The notes below the pieces were generated by a model. That model was given only the letters and a program-made list of their open reading frames with translations. It ran no database searches and was not told the origin of the DNA. 64,000 nucleotides of DNA from Lutibacter sp. (GTDB taxonomy: Bacteria > Bacteroidota > Bacteroidia > Flavobacteriales > Flavobacteriaceae). Shown here piece by piece: positions 1 through 9,382 of this stretch. How positions within the stretch are numbered: position 1 is the stretch's first letter; the number at the start of each line of letters is the position of its first letter. The position numbers and the translations under genes are program-made. The stretch spans positions 124,001 to 188,000 of the forward strand of contig NZ_JAEINV010000001.1 in the NCBI RefSeq assembly GCF_016342705.1, given 5' to 3'.

Positions 1-485
1 CCATCGTCTTTTAAATTGAACTGTGTTAACTCATCCATAATAAAAATACTGTCTTTTCCTTGTTCTGGATATATATATCTAAGCGCAATACCATCATCAA
101 AAGCTCTAAACTGAACTTCTAAATTTCTTTTACTTTCTGATTTTTCTTGTAATAAAACAGATAATTGATTGTAATTATTTCTGATTTGGTTTTTCTCACC
201 CCAAACAGGTTCCCAAGTTTCATTAAAAGAAGTTGTATCAATTTTAATTACTTCAAAGTTTGAACTTAGAGAGTCATTATTTTTAAATACAAACCCTAAT
301 TTTGAAGGAGAAAGAACAGTAATATCACTATGTGAAACACCATAAAATGGTTTGCCGTCAATCAGTTCAAAAGTGATCTTGTTTTTTTGATTTGGAGACT
401 TTAATTCTTGTGAAACATTTTTAGGTTGTTGGCTACAAGAGATTAAAAATAGCAGCAAAAATGCGGTTGAAAATTGTTTTAACAT
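1..485 (-). CDS. GH97 family glycoside hydrolase, N-terminal part (cut by window edge)
   Basis: The reverse strand opens at ATG 483-485 and stays open to the left edge, giving about 161 residues of an N-terminus. It starts with a short hydrophobic leader ending in LFLISC, a lipobox with Cys17 as the likely lipidated residue, so the enzyme is probably a membrane-anchored lipoprotein. The rest matches the N-terminal beta-sandwich of GH97 enzymes (SusB type), with the typical stretches SPNQKNKITFEL, ETWEPVWGEK and FRAFDDGIALRY. GH97 members are exo-acting alpha-glucosidases or alpha-galactosidases. The catalytic barrel lies outside the window, so inverting or retaining type and substrate cannot be judged. 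It sits 16 bp downstream of the GH31 gene on the same strand, so the two are probably co-transcribed and act on the same alpha-linked glycan. Confidence 0.88.
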   Translation of the reverse strand, partial: MLKQFSTAFLLLFLISCSQQPKNVSQELKSPNQKNKITFELIDGKPFYGVSHSDITVLSPSKLGFVFKNNDSLSSNFEVIKIDTTSFNETWEPVWGEKNQIRNNYNQLSVLLQEKSESKRNLEVQFRAFDDGIALRYIYPEQGKDSIFIMDELTQFNLKDD

Positions 486-501
486 TTTAATCAAAATAAA
501 A

Positions 502-2901
502 TTATTTAATTGTTGAAATTTTAAATTTAGTGTTGCCTTCAAGAGGATTATTTACCAATTCAAATGAATTCCCTTTTTTAACAACCTCTAAATTGTATAA
601 ATTAGTGTTATTAGGCACATACAATTTACAACTAGCTGTTGTTGCATCTGCAGCAAATACTTTTAATTCTAAAGAGCTCCAATCCATATCTTTTGTAGAT
701 TGAGCTAATTTAATATGAGGTAAAATTGTTCCATTTTTAACCAACATAATAATTGGAATATCACCAGCTTTAATTGAATGCCAGCCACCTTCATAAATTT
801 TATTAGTTTGGTAGTCTATCCATTTTCCTTTTGGTAAATACACATTTCTTTCAGTACCATTTTCAAATAATGGAGCAACTAAAATATCCGAACCAAATAA
901 GTATTGATCATCAACTAACCAAGAACCCGGATCGTTTGGAAATTCAACAAACATGGCTCTTAACATTGGTAAGCCTTTTTCAGATGCGTCTTTTGCCTGT
1001 CCATATATATAAGGCATTAACTGATAACGTAAATTATCAGCATTTCTAAAATCTACTAAGAATTCTTTGCTATATTCCCAAGGTTCAGTTGGTGGTTCAC
1101 CGTGACTACGAACGTGTGAAGTTAACATTCCAAATGGAGTCCATCTTCTATATAAATCTTCAGGCGATTTTGTAACAAAACCACCCACGTCATGACTCCA
1201 AAAAGTAAATCCAGACAAACCAAACGATAAGCCACCTCTTAAAGTTGCTGCCATTGCAGTATTTGTAGTTGCAGCATCTCCACCCCAATGTAAAGGATAT
1301 CTCTGACTTCCAGACCAAGCGCTTCTTGCCCAAATAATAGAGTTTCCTGTAACTTCTTTTGTGATTTCAGAAACAGCTTTGTTATATCTTAGTGGAAATA
1401 AATTGTGTTCGTAAAAACCAGTTTTTCCATTGTTGAATATTCCTGTGGCGGGAGCTGCTTCTCCAAAATCAACTTTTATAACGCCTACACCTTGTTTTAA
1501 AAGAGATGCTATTTTATTTTGATACCAAGTTACCGTTTCAGGATTTGTAAAATCTAAAGTAGCATCTTCATAAGGGATATTTCCTTTTCTATCTTTTACA
1601 GCTAACCCTTTTTCAATAATTTCATTAAACAACGTATTTCTTGGCGTAAAATAAGGTAATTGCCATAAACAAACATTAAATCCGTCTTCTTTCATATCAG
1701 CAATCATATCAATAGGATCGTTAAATCTGTTTTTAGAGAATTCGTAATTACATCTCCAATCTGTTTCAAACCAACCGGTATCAAAATGAATTACATCACT
1801 TGGAATTTTATATTTTCTTAAATTTTTTGCGATTTCTCGTCCTTCTGTTTCAGAAAAATAAGTGATTCTACTCATCCAAAAACCAAATGACCAAAGTGGT
1901 GGCATTTCAGCTTTTCCAGTTAAATCGGTATATTCATCTAAAATATCTTTTGGTTCACCAATAAATACAAATAAATCGGCCTCATCATCACCAATCATCA
2001 TAGAATTAGCGCCATTAAAATATTTTCCAAAATCAACAGTAATAGGAGTGGAGTGATGCATAAAAACACCGTAACCACGGCTACTCATATAAAAAGGAAT
2101 TGGTTTGTACATAGTTTCATTTTGCACACCATTTGCATCATCTGTCCATAAAATAACTTTTTGCCCACGTTTATTAAATTGCGTAAAAGATTCACCACAA
2201 CCAAATATTTTTTCTTCAGGAGACATAGAAAAAACAGCGTCCATACTTCTTGAATAATCATCGGCTCTACGAACAAATGAAAATGGCGTTACAGGCGTGT
2301 ATGTACTTTTAACATCATCTAAATGTAACGTGCTAGTTAATAGTTTTCCTTGAGCATTGTAAATAGAAACGTGCCAAGGTTTTTCTGTAATTACAACAGA
2401 ACCTTTGCTACTTGTATATTTGTGACCTTCGGTGATTTTGGAGTATTTCCATAAATTTCTAGCATTTTTTGCAACACCATTAACTAACATTAATGATGCT
2501 TCTTGTTTTTTAAATTGTGGACCAGATGAAGTTTTTATTCTAATAGTTCTATCAGAAATAAATTCAATTGAAAAAGGTAATTCAGGAGAAACTTCATATT
2601 CAGTAGTAGGAAATTCATTTGCAGGCGCAGGCACAAGTTTGCTTAACATGTTGTTAAAAGCCTGTCTGGTTGCAAAATTATGACGTAAATATTTAATTGT
2701 TCCTTCTCCAGTTTCTGGGTTAAATTTAACTAATTCATCAGCTAAATAATACGTGTTTCTAAAATCCTCAAAATCTTTACTAATATCTGGCGGCTCGTTC
2801 AACATATTTGTATTTTGAATTTGTGCATATGATTTAGCAAAAAACAGCAATAACCCAAATATAATTAAGGGTCTAAAAAAATATTTACAAGTGATGGACA
2901 T
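502..2901 (-). CDS. GH31 family alpha-glycosidase (alpha-glucosidase/alpha-xylosidase type), secreted
   Basis: This 799-residue protein hydrolyses alpha-linked non-reducing-end sugars by family assignment. Residues 1-26 form a signal peptide ending SYAQ, so it is exported. An N-terminal beta-sandwich (about 40-330) precedes the GH31 barrel (about 335-690) and C-terminal beta domains. The nucleophile motif IKVDFGE places the catalytic aspartate at D478, and the HWGGD motif places the acid/base at D542. The 64-residue spacing is close to that of YicI-like alpha-xylosidases, and the KxDFGE context also fits that subgroup. Substrate (maltooligosaccharide, isomaltoside or xyloside) is not decided by sequence alone. 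The length is normal for the family. The ATG at 2899-2901 begins directly at the signal peptide. The GH97 gene follows 16 bp downstream, forming a small saccharification operon. Confidence 0.93.
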   Translation of the reverse strand: MSITCKYFFRPLIIFGLLLFFAKSYAQIQNTNMLNEPPDISKDFEDFRNTYYLADELVKFNPETGEGTIKYLRHNFATRQAFNNMLSKLVPAPANEFPTTEYEVSPELPFSIEFISDRTIRIKTSSGPQFKKQEASLMLVNGVAKNARNLWKYSKITEGHKYTSSKGSVVITEKPWHVSIYNAQGKLLTSTLHLDDVKSTYTPVTPFSFVRRADDYSRSMDAVFSMSPEEKIFGCGESFTQFNKRGQKVILWTDDANGVQNETMYKPIPFYMSSRGYGVFMHHSTPITVDFGKYFNGANSMMIGDDEADLFVFIGEPKDILDEYTDLTGKAEMPPLWSFGFWMSRITYFSETEGREIAKNLRKYKIPSDVIHFDTGWFETDWRCNYEFSKNRFNDPIDMIADMKEDGFNVCLWQLPYFTPRNTLFNEIIEKGLAVKDRKGNIPYEDATLDFTNPETVTWYQNKIASLLKQGVGVIKVDFGEAAPATGIFNNGKTGFYEHNLFPLRYNKAVSEITKEVTGNSIIWARSAWSGSQRYPLHWGGDAATTNTAMAATLRGGLSFGLSGFTFWSHDVGGFVTKSPEDLYRRWTPFGMLTSHVRSHGEPPTEPWEYSKEFLVDFRNADNLRYQLMPYIYGQAKDASEKGLPMLRAMFVEFPNDPGSWLVDDQYLFGSDILVAPLFENGTERNVYLPKGKWIDYQTNKIYEGGWHSIKAGDIPIIMLVKNGTILPHIKLAQSTKDMDWSSLELKVFAADATTASCKLYVPNNTNLYNLEVVKKGNSFELVNNPLEGNTKFKISTIK

Positions 2902-3261
2902 GTTGTTTTTGTTTGGTTATTTTTAAATAAATAAGCGTTATTTTTACAATTAAAAATTGGTCAAAAAATTTAATGATAAATATAGCCTTTAACCTTTATT
3001 AAAAATTATACAATTTCTACTATTTCAAATACTTTTTTATATAATGTAAAATGAAAACTTAAAATGGCTGGATGTATAGTGCTAAAGAAGGATTACAGGG
3101 TAAAAAGGATTTTAAGCTGTTATTTGATATGCCATATTTGATATTTTTGAGTCTAAAGATAATTGTAATCTTATTCGGATATAAAATTTATTGCATTTTT
3201 TGTGGTTTTTTTTGCGTGTGCTGTATTAATAAATGTTTGATCTAAGTAGAATTCACAACAA
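2902..3261. other. Intergenic region upstream of GH31
   Basis: About 360 bp of very AT-rich DNA lies between the GH31 start and the decayed serine hydrolase. I see no open frame with a recognisable product, no RNA gene, and no clear TAnnTTTG box in the right orientation for GH31. The GH31 promoter should lie at the left end of this stretch. Confidence 0.5.
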
Positions 3262-3683
3262 TTAATCATTATTGGTTGTACTTGAACTATTCCGAGTTAA
3301 AATTGTCAACTTTAAATATTACAAAAATGAATTCAGGGAAATAATCTCCCAAATAATTTGTTGCTAAATCTGATACTTTTAATTTATTTTCCTGCTGAAG
3401 TAAAAGTATTGCAGTAGCTGTAAATTGTTTTGAAACGGATGCAATCTCTTGTGATGTGGTGGTTAAAAAAAGGTGTTTACTTATTTAAATTAGCCAATCG
3501 ATTTCCTTTTTTAAAGATAAGTTTACCCTTGCGTTTTATAGCGACAGCTCCATTAAACATTTTGGCAGTGCACAATGTAGAGAAATATTCATCTAAAGTA
3601 TCATTTTGTACTTCAATCATTTTTTCATCAGCTGCCTTTTTAAAAAATGGCTTACAATTGGTAAACATAAAAGTTAAAAACAA
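3262..3683 (-). pseudogene. Decayed serine hydrolase (class C beta-lactamase-like)
   Basis: The reverse strand encodes a 68-residue piece (3477-3683) that ends at TAA. It contains MFNGAVAIKRKGKLIFKKG, typical of the first strands of the beta-lactamase/penicillin-binding serine hydrolase fold. In a different frame just past that stop the similarity continues with TSQEIASVSKQFTATAILL, which carries the SxxK catalytic motif (SVSK), then QQENKLKVSDLATNYLGDYFPEF. A third frame holds a worn piece resembling the HLLTH-SG stretch, ending near 3262. At least two frameshifts are needed to join these pieces, and the rest of the roughly 350-400 residue family is absent. The 5' end overlaps the 3' end of the decayed epimerase by 10 bp, so the two were probably one translationally coupled operon. 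It is not expected to make a working enzyme. Confidence 0.8.
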
Positions 3684-4332
3684 TAGAAAAACGAGTTGAT
3701 ATTTTTAACATAACTTTCTATTTTATCCCAAGTTGGATTGATTAATCCAATACCGTTTGTATCATTTAAATGGATGGTTCCGTATAGAATTTGGTGACCT
3801 TGATAAGGATCTATAAATTGAGGTTTATCAGAAACATTTCGCATTGCTTTTATAATTTCAGCATCTTTATTACCTTCAAATTTAATCTTTAAATAATTAA
3901 AATCATCAGCTTCTAATACTCTTTGTTCTATGATTTCAGAGCTGTCAATTCCAATAGTTTTACTGGTTTTTAAATTTCTTTTTGCTAAATTGAAATATTT
4001 ATAAAAAGGAACATTTAGAATTTTTCCAATAAGATTATGAAGTGCAATATCAATTGCATCTTTTGCTGCGGTATTTCCAGAGTTAAGTCGATCTATGTAG
4101 TTTCCTATTTTTACTATTTCTAGTGGAGAATGGAATTGACTTAAATTTATTATTTTTATAAAAGCTTGAGCAGTTTCAATTGTTTCTCCATACAAGGGAG
4201 GCATTGATGCTTCCCCATACCCCTCAAAAATTTCATATTTTAATTTTACTAGAAGGACAGGGGTATTTGTTCTTGATCCACTAGCTATTCTAATACGAAT
4301 TATTTATTCAAATTATATGGTTTAATTTCTAT
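3674..4332 (-). pseudogene. Decayed dipeptide epimerase (enolase superfamily, L-Ala-D/L-Glu epimerase type)
   Basis: A 176-codon open frame (3674-4204) begins at an internal methionine in GYGEASMPPLYGETIE, which in intact relatives sits after the first strands of the capping domain. The same frame stays open upstream to about 4303 (RIRIASGSRTNTPVLLVKLK) with no start codon. The expected first strand, EIKPYNLN, lies in another frame near 4305-4329, so there is a frameshift. Downstream, TAAKDAIDIALHNLIGK and the catalytic KxK motif (YLKIKFE) are kept. The protein then jumps from FIDPYQG, the VDxNQ site, straight to a C-terminal-like GIGLINPTWDKI. This means roughly 100-150 residues with the metal-binding Asp/Glu/Asp and the second catalytic lysine are deleted. 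The family normally has about 340 residues. Intact homologues epimerise murein-derived dipeptides. This copy is dead or at most a fragment. Confidence 0.82.
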
Positions 4333-4719
4333 GGAGATTATTTAGTACAAAGTGTTTTTATTTAAATTGTTTTTTCAATATGGTTTCTTCTAAAAATTTT
4401 GTCAATGTTTATTGTTAAGAAATAATGCTGCTCAATGTGTTTACTTATAATTAAATGACTTAGTTAAACACCTAATTTAGCAAAGAAAATCGAATAGAAA
4501 ATAGACTGCACTCAATGAGACAAATTTAATTAATTTTGACAATAATGATCTTAAACCAAGCAATATACTAAATGCGATGTTGGCGGTAGTTTTTTATTCA
4601 TATTTTTTGCACCAACTCCATAAGTTTCCTTGTCAAGAATAATCATATTTTCCATAGTTTGCATTTTTCTAGTCATACACTCTAAACATTTTCATAGAAG
4701 GAAATGTGTTTAAAATTCC
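4333..4719. other. Intergenic region between decayed epimerase and aldehyde dehydrogenase
   Basis: This AT-rich stretch holds no gene I can support. One reverse-strand frame of 41 codons (4551-4676) has no recognisable product. The 3' end of the aldehyde dehydrogenase lies immediately to the right, and no convincing GC-containing hairpin followed by a T-run is visible. Confidence 0.45.
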
Positions 4720-6096
4720 TTAAATTAATTTTTTAATTAACTTAAAATATTTAAACGGCACGTATTTCATTGGTAAATCAATCCAAGTTGGAGTAGTAAC
4801 AACCGATCTTTTATTACTAAAAGCCAAAAAGCTATCTTTTCCATGATATTTTCCCATACCGCTATTTCCTACACCTCCAAAAGGTAATTTATGGTTGGTA
4901 ATATGCATTAGTGTGTCATTTACACAGGCACCTCCAGATGTGGTTTTTGCTAAAATACGCTTTGCATTCTTGTTACTACCAAAATAGTAAAAGGCTAATG
5001 GCTTTTCATTTTTGTTGATATAAGTAATAGTTTCATCAATATGATTAAACGGCATAACAGGTAAAATAGGCCCGAATATTTCGTCTTGCATTATTAAAAA
5101 ATCAGGATGAATATTATCTATAATAGTAGGTGCAATAAATTTTTCTTTTCTATCTATTTCACCTCCTGTATGTATTTCTCCTTCGTTTAATAAAGCTGCT
5201 AATCTATCCATTGCTGGCTCATTTATAATGCGAGGGTAAAAACGACTTTCTTTTATATTTTCGCCATACATTATTTTAAAGTTGAGGGCTATTTTATCTA
5301 ATAGCTCATCTTTAATAGATTTGTGGGCAAAAAGATAATCTGGGGCTATACAGGTTTGACCTGCGTTAATAAGTTTTCCCCAAGCAATTCGTTTTGCTGC
5401 AATATTAATATTTGCATCTGCATCAACAATACAAGGGCTTTTCCCACCTAACTCAAGAATTACGGGTGTTAAGTTTTCTGCGGCGGCTTTCATTACAACT
5501 TTTCCTACTGACGGACTTCCAGTAAAGAAAATAATATCAAAACGCTGCTTAAATAAAATTGTATTTGTTTCTCTTCCACCTTGAACCACAAAAATATATT
5601 CGGAAGCAAAATTTTCAGAAATCATTTCTTCCATAACTTTTGCAATGTTTGATGCATTAGGCGATGGTTTTAATACACAACAACAACCAGAGGATATAGC
5701 GCCAACTAATGAATTAATAAGCAATTGAAAAGGATAGTTCCAAGGAGCAACAATTAAAGCAATACCCAGCGGTTCATAAATTATTTTACTATATGAAGGT
5801 AGCAGATGGAAGGGTGTTGACACTCTTTTTGTTTTAGCCCACGCTTTCAAGTGTTTTATGTGATTATTAATTTCACCGGTTACAATACTTATTTCAGTTA
5901 AATATGCTTCTTCGGGCGATTTGTGCAAATCTATCCATAAGGCATCTTCAATCTTTGTTTGATACTTTACAATAGCTTGTTTTAGCTTTTTGAGCTGTTT
6001 TATTCTAAAATTAATATTCTTTGTTTGATTTGTAGAGAAAAAAACTCTTTGACTCTCAATATATCTGATGATTATGTGTTCTGCTGTATCTATCAT
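4720..6096 (-). CDS. NAD(P)-dependent aldehyde dehydrogenase (class 3 type)
   Basis: This 458-residue cytosolic enzyme should oxidise an aldehyde to its carboxylic acid. The signatures are complete: APWNYPFQL near 117-125 (cofactor pocket), FFTGSPSVGK around 190-199 (dinucleotide-binding loop), the general base E215 in ILELGGKSPC, and the catalytic thiol C249 in NAGQTCIAPDY. The compact length, C-terminal hydrophobic end and the PFGGVGNSGMGKYHGKDSF block fit the class 3/fatty-aldehyde-dehydrogenase branch (YwdH/ALDH3-like) rather than the 500-residue betaine or lactaldehyde branch. The start at 6094-6096 gives the normal N-terminus. It stands alone, with long intergenic stretches on both sides, so its physiological substrate is not indicated by neighbours. 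A 12-bp palindrome (AAACAATTGTTT, 6185-6196) lies about 90 bp upstream and could be an operator. Confidence 0.92.
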   Translation of the reverse strand: MIDTAEHIIIRYIESQRVFFSTNQTKNINFRIKQLKKLKQAIVKYQTKIEDALWIDLHKSPEEAYLTEISIVTGEINNHIKHLKAWAKTKRVSTPFHLLPSYSKIIYEPLGIALIVAPWNYPFQLLINSLVGAISSGCCCVLKPSPNASNIAKVMEEMISENFASEYIFVVQGGRETNTILFKQRFDIIFFTGSPSVGKVVMKAAAENLTPVILELGGKSPCIVDADANINIAAKRIAWGKLINAGQTCIAPDYLFAHKSIKDELLDKIALNFKIMYGENIKESRFYPRIINEPAMDRLAALLNEGEIHTGGEIDRKEKFIAPTIIDNIHPDFLIMQDEIFGPILPVMPFNHIDETITYINKNEKPLAFYYFGSNKNAKRILAKTTSGGACVNDTLMHITNHKLPFGGVGNSGMGKYHGKDSFLAFSNKRSVVTTPTWIDLPMKYVPFKYFKLIKKLI

Positions 6097-6477
6097 TGAA
6101 ATATACTTTTAAGAAATAATTATTTTTGCAACCAGTAAAAATGATCCTTGGTTTTATAAATACCTGACACCTTAATAAAAAACCAAACAATTGTTTTGAT
6201 TGATATAATTGTTTGTTCTAATTTAGTGAATCTGTATATATTTAATGGAGTTTTCTCTTCTTTTTTTATAATTTGATTATTATTCAAATACAAAAGTTAT
6301 ATGTATGTTTCTAAATGAACAAATGCTGCCTTTAATTAACCATACAAAATAATAATTATTCAAGGCTAGTTTTTGCAATTATTTTTATACCTGATTCGCC
6401 TTCCTTTAAACTATTGTCTTTTTATAGAAATTAAAGATAAATCTTTTTAAAAAGATTATTTAATCAATTATTTTAGG
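6097..6477. other. Intergenic region upstream of aldehyde dehydrogenase, with 12-bp palindrome
   Basis: No gene is visible in these 381 bp. The palindrome AAACAATTGTTT lies at 6185-6196, and a second half-site-like copy of AATTGTTT follows about 20 bp on, which could be a repressor site for the leftward aldehyde dehydrogenase gene. The region also has to hold the end of the thioredoxin-fold gene transcript; no clear terminator hairpin is seen. Confidence 0.35.
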
Positions 6478-7941
6478 TTAATTATCTTTTAGTTTTTCAG
6501 ATGAGATGGAATCAATATTTTTAATAATATCGATATATTTTTCAACAGCTACTTGTTTGGCAATTATTTTTTTATTAACATCTAGTAAATATAAGACGGG
6601 TGTTTGATGAACATTAAATAGTGTTTGAAAATCAACATCTTCTTGCGTGTAATTTCCGGTAACTGTATCGGAAGGGTATACATTTATCCAATCTTCCAAG
6701 TTTTCCTGTTTAATAATTTTTTTCCAATCTTCATTTAAATCTACATTTATATTTACTGCAAAAATTTTAATATTAATGGCTTTCCATAAATCATCATATA
6801 TTTTTTTTATTTTCGGAATTTCTTTTAAACAATGCCCACAACTTGGATCCCAAAAAATTAAAACAATATAAGGTGCTTTTACGTCATATAGATCAATTCT
6901 TTCATCATGAATTGTTTTCATAAAAAGATTTCGAGAAATATTTCCAATTAAATTATCTTTCAAATCTCTTTGTATGTTTTTTAATGATAGTTTTTGAATT
7001 GTACTCATCCATGAATATTCTTGTTGTTGAAAGTACTTATTATAAATATTTATAAATATTCTATCTAACCCCATTATTTTTGGGTTTGCATAGGTATTCA
7101 TAAAGTATAAACTTAAATAGGAAAACACATCATTTTCTCTAGAGCCTGTTTTATCTAAAATAGCAAAAATTTCTTTTGTTATTTCTTCATCAGTTTGAAT
7201 TACAAATGAATTAAAATAGGTGTTTATTTTAGTTTCGAAGAATGGATTTCTTAGCAATCTAGAATCGCTAAAATCAATTCCTTTAAAATAGCTGTTTTTC
7301 ACATAGTTCAAACTATCAATTCTATTTTTAAGAATACTTGGATTTTCAATGTTGTTAAAATAGGATTCTATAGGTTGTGACAGCTTAAATAAAAGTGAAA
7401 TTACATTTTTAGGATCACGCTTTATGTAGTTATGTTTATAACTATCAATAGTGTTGTTTAGTTCCCTAATTTTACTTTTAATACTTTTTATGTCTTTTTC
7501 TGAAGTTGTTTGTTCTAATTGCTTTAACAATTCTTGTATTTGTTGGTTGTTTTGTTTTAGCAGTGCATTAAATTCAAAAAAGTTAGTGTTAGTTTCTGAA
7601 TTGAGTATAATATTTTTTTCAGGATTAGTTAAGTTTAATGAAATTGAATATTGTTGATTTGTATCCATAATAAACTCTGTGACAATTTTTTTATCTTCAT
7701 CAACTAACATATATATACCTTCAATGTATTTTTTTGTATTTTGAAACAAGAGTTGTCCACTATTTGTGGCTTGAGCAGAATCGAGTAAAGTAGTATATTT
7801 ACCATAATAACCTGCTATATAATACATCTTATTTTTAAATGAAGGCGAGTTAAACCTTATAGAAACTTCAGGTTGTTTTTGTTGGGCAACTACGGACCAC
7901 TGTAAACAAAAAAGGAAAAATAATATTTTATAAGTATGCAT
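6478..7941 (-). CDS. Exported thiol-disulfide oxidoreductase, TlpA/thioredoxin-like C-terminal domain
   Basis: This 487-residue protein begins with a signal peptide (about 1-19, cleaved near VVAQ), so it acts in the periplasm. Residues about 25-110 resemble the DUF4369-type beta domain, and 110-340 the helical DUF5106-like region often found before a thioredoxin domain in Bacteroidota, with a predicted coiled stretch at about 125-170 rich in Gln, Glu and Lys. The C-terminal thioredoxin fold (about 350-487) carries the redox motif CGHC at C368-C371 in FWDPSCGHCLKEIP and the cis-proline region QTPVLYLLD. It should reduce or oxidise disulfides in exported proteins, and no partner gene is adjacent. 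Start ATG 7939-7941 lies about 60 bp downstream of a TATCTTTG box. The family assignment of the thioredoxin domain is firm; the names of the two N-terminal domains are less certain. Confidence 0.87.
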   Translation of the reverse strand: MHTYKILFFLFCLQWSVVAQQKQPEVSIRFNSPSFKNKMYYIAGYYGKYTTLLDSAQATNSGQLLFQNTKKYIEGIYMLVDEDKKIVTEFIMDTNQQYSISLNLTNPEKNIILNSETNTNFFEFNALLKQNNQQIQELLKQLEQTTSEKDIKSIKSKIRELNNTIDSYKHNYIKRDPKNVISLLFKLSQPIESYFNNIENPSILKNRIDSLNYVKNSYFKGIDFSDSRLLRNPFFETKINTYFNSFVIQTDEEITKEIFAILDKTGSRENDVFSYLSLYFMNTYANPKIMGLDRIFINIYNKYFQQQEYSWMSTIQKLSLKNIQRDLKDNLIGNISRNLFMKTIHDERIDLYDVKAPYIVLIFWDPSCGHCLKEIPKIKKIYDDLWKAINIKIFAVNINVDLNEDWKKIIKQENLEDWINVYPSDTVTGNYTQEDVDFQTLFNVHQTPVLYLLDVNKKIIAKQVAVEKYIDIIKNIDSISSEKLKDN

Positions 7942-8328
7942 ATTTTTAGGTATATATTCTTCTATATAATGGAGGCAAAACTTAAATTATAAGGCAACTA
8001 ATTTTTTACAAAGATAAAAAATTAGCTATTTAACCATTAGAAGAAATAAATTTATTAAAACTACTGATAACTTGAAATAAAAAGATTAAACAAATTTTTT
8101 AAGACGTATGGTACATATTTTAAATTGTTGAATTTTGAGTTTTACTTCCTTAGGAGTTTAATAATATAAAGAAGTATGTAGTCTTTTTTTAAGACAACAA
8201 ATATTTATAGATTCATCTATCTATAATTTAGTATCTTTTAATGTTCCAGAAATATAAAATTAATTCAGAATTTTTTTGTTTTAAATATTGACAATGCCTA
8301 CTTAAAATAGGTTCTTGTAAATCTAATA
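7942..8328. other. Intergenic region upstream of the thioredoxin-fold gene
   Basis: Besides the promoter-like element listed separately (7998-8025), nothing coding is visible. The stretch lies downstream of the porP-like gene (stop at 8329). A weak four-base-pair hairpin near 8299-8313 is too poor to call a terminator. Confidence 0.4.
7998..8025 (-). promoter_or_regulatory. TAnnTTTG-type -7 box inside an 11-6-11 inverted repeat
   Basis: On the reverse strand TATCTTTG (8009-8016) matches the Bacteroidota -7 consensus TAnnTTTG, about 68 bp before the thioredoxin-fold start codon. It sits exactly in the centre of a perfect inverted repeat: CTAATTTTTTA at 7998-8008 and its complement at 8015-8025, separated by 6 bp. 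A dimeric repressor bound here would cover the -7 element. No clear -33 TTG is seen at the right distance, so the promoter call is moderate. Confidence 0.5.
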
Positions 8329-9342
8329 TTAATAAAAATTATAAAATCTACTATTATTTCTATTTCTAGACAGTCTTAAATCGTAAAAATCGAATAATAT
8401 AAAAACTTCAAAATAATTATAAGGAACCCCTGTAAGTTGCTTACTATCAACTTCAAAGGAGTAGTTGCCGCCTATTTCAACTTGGTTCAAAAATATACTT
8501 GCAGATACGCCTAAAGTTGAAATACTTGCATTTTCATAATTATTAATATGCTGATTAATACCAATTGAAAAATTATCTATAACGGCCTCTTGGTAGAAAT
8601 CTACTCTCGATTTTTTGGCTTGTTTAGTAGCGGAACCATATAAAAACAGAAAAGAATCTGCTGGTAAAAAACTTCTCCTAAAAGGGTTTAAATCAATTTC
8701 TAAACCACCTTGAACTGAGATTAATATTTCTTTATTATCACCCAATTCATCATTCAAGGATATGTTTGGTTTATTTAAATGTTTTAAGTTTAATCCGAAA
8801 AACATATTGCGACTATTGTGTACATGTGCTCCGGCACCCAAATCGAAATAACTTACGGAACTATTAGCATTTACGGGATCAATGGAAAATCCAGAAATAT
8901 TGCCTGTTAACACATCTATTTGATCTTCAAATACAAGGGATGAAAAATCATATTTATTATTTCCATACCCTGCTGAAATTGAAGAATTTAATACCCAATC
9001 ATAAGATAAATTAGTACTGTAAATATAATGCGCATTTACCTGAGTAGATGAATATCCTAATGTTGAAATTTGAAAACGATTTACATCTAAAGCCAATGAG
9101 AAGCTATAGTCTTCAAAAAAATTTGAGCCAAAGGCAAAACTATTTTCAATACTACTATTATTATTTAAAACTTTTTGAGTTCCATAAACTACGCCCGTAT
9201 GAGGCTCCTTATCAAAACTATAAAAACTAGGGTTTACACTTCCTAATAATTTATTTTGATTTAAGGGTATATATTCCTGACCATACATTGTTATACTAAT
9301 GCAGCAGAAAGTTAAAAGACTTAATATATGTTTTTTTACCAT
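8329..9342 (-). CDS. PorP/SprF family type IX secretion outer-membrane protein
   Basis: This 337-residue protein has a signal peptide (about 1-21, MYGQ) and a repetitive beta-strand pattern typical of the PorP/SprF outer-membrane barrels. Diagnostic segments are QEYIPLNQNKLLGSVNPSF at the mature N-terminus, SYFDLGAGAHVHNSRNMFFG in the middle, and GVPYNYFEVFILFDF near the C-terminus. SprF-like proteins are dedicated partners that help one T9SS cargo, usually encoded just upstream, to reach or stay on the cell surface. Here the gene lies only 40 bp downstream of the giant adhesin on the same strand, which copies the sprB-sprF arrangement of gliding flavobacteria. It is therefore most likely the attachment partner of that adhesin. 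The core T9SS translocon is not in the window. Confidence 0.88.
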   Translation of the reverse strand: MVKKHILSLLTFCCISITMYGQEYIPLNQNKLLGSVNPSFYSFDKEPHTGVVYGTQKVLNNNSSIENSFAFGSNFFEDYSFSLALDVNRFQISTLGYSSTQVNAHYIYSTNLSYDWVLNSSISAGYGNNKYDFSSLVFEDQIDVLTGNISGFSIDPVNANSSVSYFDLGAGAHVHNSRNMFFGLNLKHLNKPNISLNDELGDNKEILISVQGGLEIDLNPFRRSFLPADSFLFLYGSATKQAKKSRVDFYQEAVIDNFSIGINQHINNYENASISTLGVSASIFLNQVEIGGNYSFEVDSKQLTGVPYNYFEVFILFDFYDLRLSRNRNNSRFYNFY

Positions 9343-9382
9343 TATTGACTATCTATATTTAATAACTAAAGTTAATTGATAA

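Noticed and set aside
4551-4676. Reverse-strand frame of 41 codons in the gap before the aldehyde dehydrogenase
   Set aside because: Too short, no recognisable product and no supporting context.
8170-8200. GTCTT/AAGAC hairpin as terminator of the porP-like gene
   Set aside because: Five weak base pairs about 130 bp from the stop codon, indistinguishable from background in this AT-rich DNA.
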